Shown one piece after another: positions 1 through 6,249 of a DNA stretch of 6,899 nucleotides. Source of the DNA: an uncultured Eubacteriales bacterium (GTDB lineage Bacteria > Bacillota > Clostridia > Peptostreptococcales > Anaerovoracaceae); NCBI GenBank assembly GCA_902765035.1, contig CACWYF010000071.1:1-6899 (forward strand). The letters run 5' to 3'. Under the pieces are notes generated by a model. That model was given only the letters and a program-made list of their open reading frames with translations. It made no database searches and was not told where the DNA came from. Each line of letters begins with the position of its first letter. Position 1 is the first letter of the stretch. Both the position numbers and the translations under genes were made by a program.

Positions 1-105
1 AGTAGCATAGACTCTGAGACCGCCGCTCCCCATCGATGCAGCAGTGCGCTCTTCTGTTACTGTATCTTCTGCCGTTCCGGTAATCCCCGGCTTCAGTTCT
101 GCCAT
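1..105 (-). CDS. FlK-type hotdog thioesterase family protein, N-terminal 35 residues (cut by window edge)
   Basis: Only the first 35 codons are visible; the frame is open to the window edge. The peptide starts MAELKPGITGTAE and continues to MGSGGLRVYAT. This matches the opening of the fluoroacetyl-CoA-thioesterase-like (FlK) branch of hotdog thioesterases: an L-x-PG-x-x-G strand, an acidic/Thr stretch, then GSG-x-L-x-V-x-AT. In FlK a catalytic Thr sits just at the end of this segment, so T35, the last visible residue, is probably its equivalent. The catalytic Glu and His would lie outside the window. Relatives hydrolyse acyl-CoA thioesters in the cytosol; the substrate cannot be told here. 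The start at 105 was chosen because GGAGG lies 5 bases upstream. An in-frame ATG at 117-115 has no ribosome site. The gene begins 19 bases after the GGDEF-EAL gene stops, so it is probably co-transcribed. Family call fairly sure, function open. Confidence 0.82.
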   Translation of the reverse strand, partial: MAELKPGITGTAEDTVTEERTAASMGSGGLRVYAT

Positions 106-110
106 ATTAT

Positions 111-115
111 CCTCC
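111..115 (-). promoter_or_regulatory. Ribosome binding site GGAGG of the thioesterase gene
   Basis: On the minus strand GGAGG is followed by ATAAT and then ATG (105-103), a near-ideal Shine-Dalgarno at 5-base spacing. It decides between this start and the in-frame ATG at 117-115, which overlaps the Shine-Dalgarno itself. Confidence 0.8.
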
Positions 116-124
116 ATGCTGTTA

Positions 125-1828
125 TCAGACGTCTGTTCTGTCCTTCAGGAATATCTCATATTCCGCTGCCGGAACAGGCCTTGAGAAGAAATATCCTTGT
201 ACGATATCGCAGCCCATCTCTCTGAGCCTGAGCATCTGTTCTTCAGTCTCCACGCCCTCTGCGATTACAGGAACATCCAGGTAGTCGGCAATGTCTATGA
301 TGATCTCGATCATCTTCGTATTGCTGCCTTCCCTGAAGGCATTCCTGATGAACTGCATGTCAAGCTTAAGAGCATCTATCGGCAGGCTGGAAATCATGTT
401 GAGGGATGAATAACCTGTACCGAAATCATCCATCTCTATCCTGAATCCCATGGATCTCAGCTCGCTTACAGTATCGATGATCTGCCCTGAATCCTGCGTA
501 TATGCGGATTCGGTGATCTCAAGAAGGAATTCTGAAGGCTCAAGTCCCATCTCTTCAAGTATGCTGCTTAGCGTTCTGATGAGATCCGGGTCATACATGT
601 CTATTCTGGACATGTTCACCGACACAGGCACACTGAATCCCAGTCTGTCCTTCCAGTCCCGTATCTGCCTCGCAGCCATCCGCCACACGTAATGGTCGAG
701 CTGCTGTATCAGGCCGTTGTTTTCAAAAAGCGGGATGAATATTCCCGGCGAGATCATCCCGTGTTCAGGGTGCATCCATCTGACGAGAGCTTCGGCGCTT
801 GCAAGGAACGGGATATCGCCTCTCACATCGAATTTCGGCTGATAGTAGACCGTGAACTGTTCTTCCGCTATCGCTCTGGCGAATCCGTCTATGAGCTGCT
901 CGTTATACAGCTCCTTCTCGTGCATCGAGATATCGTACACACCTATTGGACGGGCAAAACTCCCGCGCACGCGGTCAGCAGCCATCTTTGCCCTGTCGAA
1001 ACGCCTCTCGATGTCGAGGGATTTGTCTGCATTCTCGTAGACTCCCATCCTGAGCCTGACATTTCTTCCTGTAGTCTCATCAGATGCGAGTTTCTCTGAA
1101 GCATCCTCGAACAGCTTCCTGTAATCCCTGCCGTGAGGGCAGTAGACCATGAAAGTATCCGCGCTTCTGCGGCACACGATGCCTCCGGATTCAGCCACCA
1201 GATCAAGGATACCTGACGCTATCTTCTTAAGGACCTCATCGCCGTATGCATTTCCGAATCTTTCATTGATCATGCGGAAATGATTGATGTCTATTACGAT
1301 GGCATCCATCTCAGTATCCCTGTGATATATATCGTACTGCTCTGCATACCTGTAGAAATAATCCCTGTTGTACAGACCGGTCAGCGGGTCGCGTTCTGTG
1401 GAACTGATTATCTGTCTGTCTTCAGACAGCTCTATTGTCCTCAGCACTCTGGCACGGACTACCTCGCTCTTAGGGTAAGGCTTAGGTATGAAGTCCACGG
1501 CACCGAGCGACAGACACTCCACCTCTGCATCCTGATCAGAGGTCATTACAATTACCGGTATATTGCTGACTTCAGGATCCTCCTTGAATCTTGAAAGCAG
1601 CTCAAGTCCATTCATGCCCGGCATCATCAGATCGAGCAGGATCACTGAGAGGAGTTCACGGTACTCTCTTACCTTATTCAGCGCTTCTATCCCGTCGGCA
1701 GCATAAATGAGCTCATAGTCATCTGCGAGCATCATACCGAGCATCTCGCGGTTGATGGCCTCATCGTCGACTATAAGCACAAGTCTGTGCCCGTTTACGG
1801 AATGAAATTTTTCATGACTTTTGAACAT
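125..1828 (-). CDS. Response regulator with receiver, degenerate GGDEF and EAL domains; predicted c-di-GMP phosphodiesterase
   Basis: Soluble 567-residue three-domain regulator. The receiver spans about residues 15-130, with acidic pair D21/D22, phospho-acceptor D66 (in LLDLMMP), T96 and K116 (in PKP). The GGDEF fold spans about 145-300. It keeps DPLTGLYNRDYF and the metal-site D180, but the signature reads SADTF at 222-226 instead of GGDEF, and no RxxD inhibitory site precedes it, so cyclase activity is unlikely. The EAL domain spans about 310-560 and looks complete: E346-A-L with R350, N405, E437, D467/D468 in DDFGTGYSS, K488, E524 in AEGVET and Q544 in QGYFFSRP. These are the residues for Mg-dependent hydrolysis of c-di-GMP to pGpG. 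It is the likely output of the hybrid kinase two genes upstream. It starts 21 bases after the EEP gene with GGAGAGGGG upstream and lies 19 bases before the thioesterase. Domain calls are firm; partnership with the kinase is inferred from context. The degenerate GGDEF may act as a regulatory, perhaps GTP-binding, module. Confidence 0.95.
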   Translation of the reverse strand: MFKSHEKFHSVNGHRLVLIVDDEAINREMLGMMLADDYELIYAADGIEALNKVREYRELLSVILLDLMMPGMNGLELLSRFKEDPEVSNIPVIVMTSDQDAEVECLSLGAVDFIPKPYPKSEVVRARVLRTIELSEDRQIISSTERDPLTGLYNRDYFYRYAEQYDIYHRDTEMDAIVIDINHFRMINERFGNAYGDEVLKKIASGILDLVAESGGIVCRRSADTFMVYCPHGRDYRKLFEDASEKLASDETTGRNVRLRMGVYENADKSLDIERRFDRAKMAADRVRGSFARPIGVYDISMHEKELYNEQLIDGFARAIAEEQFTVYYQPKFDVRGDIPFLASAEALVRWMHPEHGMISPGIFIPLFENNGLIQQLDHYVWRMAARQIRDWKDRLGFSVPVSVNMSRIDMYDPDLIRTLSSILEEMGLEPSEFLLEITESAYTQDSGQIIDTVSELRSMGFRIEMDDFGTGYSSLNMISSLPIDALKLDMQFIRNAFREGSNTKMIEIIIDIADYLDVPVIAEGVETEEQMLRLREMGCDIVQGYFFSRPVPAAEYEIFLKDRTDV

Positions 1829-1849
1829 TTCAGGCCCCTCTCCGACGTT

Positions 1850-2968
1850 TTATTTGACAAGCTGCAGCTTCATGCAGACCGGATTGTGGTCGGATACGAC
1901 GAATCCCAGATCCTGATTCTCTACACTTGCCACTTTAATATTATCCGATACGATGAATCCGTCTATGAGATAGTACTGGAAATCATCCTTATCAGCATCG
2001 ATATAAGGCTGGATCAGGCTGCGGCAGCTCGGAACCTTTTCATTCATCATGAACTGCCAGCCTTCTGAGAATTCCTTCTCATCCAGCATGCCGGCCTGCC
2101 AGTTGTCAGGCTTGACCACATATGAGGATATGTCAGCCGACGAGAATGTCTGATTGAAATCTCCTCCGGCTATTACATAATTGCCTTTCTCTCTTTCCGC
2201 CTGCATTATCTCTGCAAGCATTGCCGTCTGAGCCTTCTTGCCCTCGCCGTCATCATATGCCTCGAGATGAAGGTTGACCAGCACCAACTCCTTATCAGTA
2301 CCCTTGAGGGGCACGCGTGAAACAAGTACGCAGCGCTTCAGATTGGCCATCCTTACCGGCCACGAGAACGGTATCGGCAGCTGTATCCTCTCCGCACCGG
2401 ATACCGGATAGGACGAGAATGTCGCTATGCCTGAGTCTACCTTTCCCATCGGCGGTACCGGATAAGGCAGGAATGCCACCTTGAAATTATTGGCAAAGGA
2501 TGAACAGTACTCCTGATATGTATCCTGCAGCATCGCATACTCATTGATATGGTTCGACCGGGATGAATCCTTATCCGTTTCCTGGAAGAACATAATGTCA
2601 GGATCGAGCGAAGAAGTCTCCTGAATGATGCTGTCCATGTTGGACAGCACTCTCTCCTCGTCTGCCGTCTTTACGCTTTTGCCTCCGTCCATGAAGAAGT
2701 CAGCATTGTCACCGAGTGCACCATATCCTATGTTCCAGGACATGACAGTGAATTCATCTCCCGGCGCCAGTTCTTCCGATGCCTCGCCCTCCACTGCGAT
2801 CTCTTCAGAGTCCGCAGGCTTATATTCAGTTGCCGAAAGGAATCCTATCAGTCCTGCAAAAAGCAGAACGGCGATAAGAAGAACAGACCCGATGAACTTC
2901 AGTATCTTCCGGACCGGTCCGCTTTTCTTTTCCTCAGGTCTTGAGTGCTTTGCATATCCTTCGCTCAT
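1850..2968 (-). CDS. Membrane-anchored endonuclease/exonuclease/phosphatase (EEP) family protein
   Basis: A 372-residue protein with a short basic cytosolic N-terminus (R10, K14, K15, R20, K21, K24), one membrane helix at about residues 23-45, and an acidic linker up to about 72. By the positive-inside rule the catalytic domain then faces outward. It has the EEP metallohydrolase order of motifs: SWNIGYG with N79, QETD with E130, NLHLEAY with N232 and H234, GGDFNQ with D270 and N272, ID-G with D336, and SDHNPV with D360/H361. All usual metal-binding and catalytic residues are present, so it should be an active Mg-dependent phosphodiesterase or phosphatase. The fold includes DNase I, exonuclease III, bacterial sphingomyelinase and inositol-polyphosphate 5-phosphatases, and the sequence does not decide which substrate is used. 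There is no lipobox Cys after the helix, so it is anchored rather than a lipoprotein. AAGGAG lies 9 bases before ATG. The gene begins 15 bases after the kinase stop, in the same operon. Confidence 0.91.
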   Translation of the reverse strand: MSEGYAKHSRPEEKKSGPVRKILKFIGSVLLIAVLLFAGLIGFLSATEYKPADSEEIAVEGEASEELAPGDEFTVMSWNIGYGALGDNADFFMDGGKSVKTADEERVLSNMDSIIQETSSLDPDIMFFQETDKDSSRSNHINEYAMLQDTYQEYCSSFANNFKVAFLPYPVPPMGKVDSGIATFSSYPVSGAERIQLPIPFSWPVRMANLKRCVLVSRVPLKGTDKELVLVNLHLEAYDDGEGKKAQTAMLAEIMQAEREKGNYVIAGGDFNQTFSSADISSYVVKPDNWQAGMLDEKEFSEGWQFMMNEKVPSCRSLIQPYIDADKDDFQYYLIDGFIVSDNIKVASVENQDLGFVVSDHNPVCMKLQLVK

Positions 2969-2983
2969 GTTTTAAGTCTCCTT

Positions 2984-5900
2984 TTATTCCGGTATGAGGC
3001 TTTCAAGTGTCTCGTATACTGTCTCAGGCTGCACAGGCTTGGTCAGATGCGCATTGAGTCCTGCCTGAAGGCTCCTCTGGACATCCTCGTCAAATGCATT
3101 CGCGGTAAGCGCGATAATCGGTATAGTCTTGGAATCCGGCCTGTCCATTGCACGGATCGTTTCCGTGGCTGTCAGACCGTCCATCTCAGGCATCCTCATA
3201 TCCATGAGAATGGCATCATAGTATCCTTCCGGATGGGACTCGAACATCTCTACCGCCTCACGTCCGTTGACAGCGTGTTCAGCCTGTATCTCTCTCATTC
3301 CGAGCAGCATGATCAGGATCTCTGCATTGACCTGTACATCTTCTGCGACCAGTACCCTCCGGCCTCTGAGATCTGCCTTGTTAGGAACTGCAGCTGAAGT
3401 CATACCCTTTTTCCTGAGAGATGCCTTGAACTCATCGATAACATTGCTGGCAAAGAGCGGCTTGGCCAGGAAGCTGTCGACACCTGCCTGCACTGCCTCA
3501 TCGAGAATATCATCCCACTTATATGCTGTCAGAATGATAATGGCTGACTCATTGCCTATCATCGACCTGATGCGCCTTGTCGTCTCAACTCCGTCCATCT
3601 CAGGCATCTTCCAGTCGACAAGTATCAGGTTGTACGGATCGCGGCGTGCATGGCGCAGCCTGACCATCTCCACAGCATCTGCTCCTGAAGCAGCAGTTTC
3701 GGATGCTATGCCTACCTTCTCGAGCACCAGTCTTGCGTGCTCGCATGCTATAGGATCATCGTCCACTATGAGGACAGACATTTCGTGAGGGTTGACTTCC
3801 GCTTCGGCGCCTGCCGATCTGTGCTCTGAATCCGTCAGTGTCACCTGAACTGTGAATGTAGTTCCCTTGCCCTTCTCACTCTGTACAGAGATGTTGCCAT
3901 TCATCATCTCTACGATGCTCTTTGTAATGGCAAGTCCGAGTCCGGAGCTGCCGTACTTGTTGATGGATGAAGCATCCTCCTGGCTGAATGCATCGAATAT
4001 CTTAGGCAGATATTCCTCACTCATACCGATGCCTGTATCACTCATTGTCATCTGCAGAGTAGTCTTGCCGCCGAATCCTGCGATCTTCTCTACCACGAAT
4101 TCCACGCTGCCTTCATCAGTGAACTTTACGGCATTGCCGAGAATGTTGATGATAACCTGTTTGAGCTTGACAGCATCACCGATATAGAAGTCGTCAAGAC
4201 TGCCGTTTATGCGGCAGTGATATTCAATACCCTTGTCGCTGCACTGTCCGCTGATCATGGTGTTGACCTGCTCAAGGAGTTCAGACATCGAGAACTCCTC
4301 GTTCTTGAGTGTCATCCTTCCCGATTCGATACGGGACATGTCAAGGATATCGTTTATTATGCTGAGAAGATGCTGCGCGGATACGCCTATCTTCTCAAGA
4401 TGTTCTCTTGTTTTCTCAGACAGGGTCTTATCGCTGAGAGCTATGTTGTCTAGTCCTATGATGGCGTTCATAGGTGTACGGATCTCATGGCTCATGTTGG
4501 AGAGGAAAGCAGTCTTGGCCTTGTTTGCTTCCTCTGCCGCGGTAAGAGCGTCGCTGAGAGCCCTTGCTCTCGCCATGGCTGCCCTTGTCTCGCTGTCAAC
4601 ATCATTGAATCCGATGCCGACTGTGTGTATTTTGTGGTCTTCACTGTCTGCCGCATGCCTTACCCCTGCCATACGCAGACTCTCATAGAACTCTCTGCCG
4701 TTCCTTCTCGCAAGATACATGAAGGATATGACAGGATCCTTTTCCAGTCTCCTGCGTACATTATCAGGCTGCACGAAAGCCAGGAATCCGTCTCTGTACT
4801 GCTCGTCAACAAAGAATTCCGCATACTCCGTGAACTCAGCAAGATACGGAAAGCTCTCTCCCTCTTTCCTTGCATTCTCCAGATCGGTGAATGCACGGTA
4901 AACAGTCGCCTCATCCGTATCAAGGTCGACATAGTACACACTGCGGTAGTCCGAAGCCAGTGCCGTGATCATCAGGCTCTGCTCGGTCTGCTTTTCCTGT
5001 TCTTCGAAAAGCTGCTGCTGCAGCGCCAGCTTTTCTTCAAGCTCTTCCTGCTTGGCTCTGTTTGCAGCTTCTGCAGTTTCTCTCTCGAGATTCATCTGTG
5101 CGGTCCTCCTCATCTGCCTGTACAGCATCATGAAGAATCCCAGAAGCACAGCTCCGAGAATCAGTACCTGTACTATATTACGCGTTACTATTTTGTCGGA
5201 TATCGGGCTTATCCGCTCAGCAATTACGCTCTCCCGGATAAGATAGGTCAGCATCCAGTCTGTTCCGTCTATAGGCACATAGTACAGCGTTTCATTGATA
5301 TCCCCATATTGGAAGGATGCAACGCCCTCAGTTCTGGATGTGAAGTTCTCTACGAGCTTTTCATATGAGTAACCGTTGTCGAACTGGGCATGCTGAAGAG
5401 CTTCAAGCAGGTTGTCCTCTTTTGCAAGTCCTCCGAGGACCATGTCAGTGAGGGCCGAACCTTCTTTCGTATATATGTTGCAGAACGTAGTTTCATCAGT
5501 ATCTGAGCTGATAGACATTCCTTCAAGAAGGCTGTCCAGCGATATCTGTGTGAAGCACACTGAAAGTGTCTGTCCATTGAAACTGATCGGATGGATAGGA
5601 ACTGCGATGATGACGCTCCGCCCCTTGTCACCTTTCTCGGTCAGTGATATCTTTGTCCCGCTCAGGTTCCTGTAGTCGAATGGATACTTTGATGCATCAG
5701 GCTCAGTTCCCGTCGAAGTATAGACGGTACCATTGGTATCAATGAAAGCGAACCTTTCGAGTCCGAAAGCCTTCTTCATCCTTCTCTGATACGACTGGAG
5801 ATGTTCTGAATCTGTAAGGTCGATCTCATCCATGAGACTTATGCCGGCACTTATGTCGCTGACGCTGTCGTGAAGATTGGATACGATCACCTGTTCCCTT

Positions 5901-6085
5901 CTTCCCGCCAGTTCATCAAGATACATCAGGCTGACCGACCTTACCGCCTCTTCCATTGATTCATTGGCCGCTTCTCCGGTCCACAAGGTACTTGCAAGCA
6001 TAATAACTGCAATAAGAACAGCGCCTATGATCACAGGCCAGTAATTCTTTTCTACAAACGAATTTTTCTTTTTTGGATCTGACAT
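2984..6085 (-). CDS. Hybrid sensor histidine kinase with Cache-like sensor, PAS-like region and two receiver domains
   Basis: The protein has 1033 residues from the chosen start. Order: membrane helix 14-35; extracytoplasmic region 36-303 resembling a double Cache domain (FAFIDTNGTVYTS near 112-124, DGTDWMLTYL near 273-282); helix 304-323; coiled coil about 325-375; PAS-like region about 376-500; second helical linker; HisKA with H533 in SHEIRTPMN; HATPase_c with N647/N651, DTGIGM at 683-688, F697, and G712/G715/G717. Receiver 1 (about 769-887) has D775/D776, phospho-acceptor D824, T853 and K875. Receiver 2 (about 909-1029) has E915/D916, D962, T994 and K1016. All phosphotransfer residues are intact. 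It should sense an external small molecule and autophosphorylate in the inner leaflet-side cytosolic domain. There is no HPt domain in the protein or window. The start at 6085 has GGAG at 6 bases; in-frame ATGs at 6097 and 6106 would add 4 or 7 residues but have poor ribosome sites. It is the first gene of the operon. Ligand unknown. Confidence 0.95.
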   Translation of the reverse strand: MSDPKKKNSFVEKNYWPVIIGAVLIAVIMLASTLWTGEAANESMEEAVRSVSLMYLDELAGRREQVIVSNLHDSVSDISAGISLMDEIDLTDSEHLQSYQRRMKKAFGLERFAFIDTNGTVYTSTGTEPDASKYPFDYRNLSGTKISLTEKGDKGRSVIIAVPIHPISFNGQTLSVCFTQISLDSLLEGMSISSDTDETTFCNIYTKEGSALTDMVLGGLAKEDNLLEALQHAQFDNGYSYEKLVENFTSRTEGVASFQYGDINETLYYVPIDGTDWMLTYLIRESVIAERISPISDKIVTRNIVQVLILGAVLLGFFMMLYRQMRRTAQMNLERETAEAANRAKQEELEEKLALQQQLFEEQEKQTEQSLMITALASDYRSVYYVDLDTDEATVYRAFTDLENARKEGESFPYLAEFTEYAEFFVDEQYRDGFLAFVQPDNVRRRLEKDPVISFMYLARRNGREFYESLRMAGVRHAADSEDHKIHTVGIGFNDVDSETRAAMARARALSDALTAAEEANKAKTAFLSNMSHEIRTPMNAIIGLDNIALSDKTLSEKTREHLEKIGVSAQHLLSIINDILDMSRIESGRMTLKNEEFSMSELLEQVNTMISGQCSDKGIEYHCRINGSLDDFYIGDAVKLKQVIINILGNAVKFTDEGSVEFVVEKIAGFGGKTTLQMTMSDTGIGMSEEYLPKIFDAFSQEDASSINKYGSSGLGLAITKSIVEMMNGNISVQSEKGKGTTFTVQVTLTDSEHRSAGAEAEVNPHEMSVLIVDDDPIACEHARLVLEKVGIASETAASGADAVEMVRLRHARRDPYNLILVDWKMPEMDGVETTRRIRSMIGNESAIIILTAYKWDDILDEAVQAGVDSFLAKPLFASNVIDEFKASLRKKGMTSAAVPNKADLRGRRVLVAEDVQVNAEILIMLLGMREIQAEHAVNGREAVEMFESHPEGYYDAILMDMRMPEMDGLTATETIRAMDRPDSKTIPIIALTANAFDEDVQRSLQAGLNAHLTKPVQPETVYETLESLIPE

Positions 6086-6091
6086 TGCAAA

Positions 6092-6095
6092 CTCC
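6092..6095 (-). promoter_or_regulatory. Ribosome binding site GGAG that fixes the kinase start
   Basis: On the minus strand GGAG is followed by TTTGCA and ATG (6085-6083). The two upstream in-frame ATGs (6097-6095 and 6106-6104) lack a comparable site, and the first of them overlaps this one. The protein therefore most likely begins MSDPKKK. Confidence 0.7.
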
Positions 6096-6099
6096 ATTC

Positions 6100-6115
6100 T
6101 GTCCATTTGCGGACA
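6100..6115 (-). repeat. Short inverted repeat in the kinase-operon leader (TGTCC-6-GGACA)
   Basis: On the minus strand TGTCC, a 6-base spacer GCAAAT, and GGACA form a perfect 5-bp inverted repeat. It lies between the predicted transcription start and the ribosome site of the kinase gene. It could fold as a small leader hairpin about 4 bases upstream of the GGAG, or be a protein site, or be chance. No longer riboswitch-like fold was seen. Confidence 0.3.
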
Positions 6116-6130
6116 TTCTCATACATGATA

Positions 6131-6160
6131 ATTATATTTCACAGAGCGTAACTGTTGCAA
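6131..6160 (-). promoter_or_regulatory. Predicted sigma-A-type promoter of the kinase operon
   Basis: Reading the minus strand, a perfect TATAAT (-10) covers 6136-6131, and TTGCAA (4 of 6 matches to TTGACA) covers 6160-6155, with an 18-base spacer rich in A/T just before the -10. Transcription would start near 6124, giving a leader of about 40 bases to the ATG at 6085. It lies directly after the terminator of the preceding gene, where an operon promoter is expected. No extended -10 TG is present. Confidence 0.6.
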
Positions 6161-6168
6161 GGCTTGCA
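6156..6168. promoter_or_regulatory. Operator-like palindrome over the -35 region
   Basis: TGCAAG-G-CTTGCA is a perfect 6-bp inverted repeat around a single central base. It overlaps the proposed -35 hexamer. The spacer is too short for an RNA hairpin, so a protein-binding site is the more natural reading. A repeat this short can arise by chance, and no regulator gene is in the window to pair it with. Confidence 0.3.
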
Positions 6169-6175
6169 GGCAATG

Positions 6176-6214
6176 AAAAACACCGGCAGCTGTCATGTCA
6201 GACAGCCGCCGGTG
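6176..6214 (-). terminator. Intrinsic terminator after the GGGtGRT gene
   Basis: In minus-strand RNA the arms at 6214-6201 and 6194-6181 form a 14-bp GC-rich stem with a 6-base loop, followed at once by UUUUU (6180-6176). The one imperfect position is a G-U wobble in minus-strand RNA but an A-C mismatch in plus-strand RNA. The stem therefore fits better as a terminator for the minus-strand gene ending 35 bases upstream. It separates that gene from the kinase operon. Confidence 0.9.
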
Positions 6215-6249
6215 CAGCGGTTCAGGTTAAATGATCAAACCCTTTCAGT

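Noticed and set aside
115..117. Upstream in-frame ATG of the thioesterase
   Set aside because: No Shine-Dalgarno precedes it, and it overlaps the GGAGG that serves the ATG at 105.
2834..2902. EEP protein as a lipoprotein or a cleaved secreted enzyme
   Set aside because: There is no lipobox Cys after the hydrophobic segment and no convincing signal-peptidase site; a stable membrane anchor fits better, though cleavage cannot be excluded by eye.
3177..3608. An exact 18-base repeat (3177-3194 and 3591-3608), 414 bases apart and in frame
   Set aside because: Both copies encode the MPEMDG segment after the phospho-acceptor Asp of the two receiver domains, so shared protein motif explains it. It could in principle allow loss of one receiver by recombination, but nothing shows that it does.
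4487..5368. Long plus-strand open frame (293 codons) opposite the kinase gene
   Set aside because: It lies fully antisense to a well-supported kinase, shows no domain or motif and is Cys/Leu/Arg-rich as expected of a shadow frame. Other plus-strand frames were dropped for the same reason.
6086..6249. A c-di-GMP riboswitch or other structured leader before the kinase operon
   Set aside because: The predicted leader is only about 40 bases, too short for known c-di-GMP riboswitches, and the only strong fold in the gap is the terminator of the previous gene.
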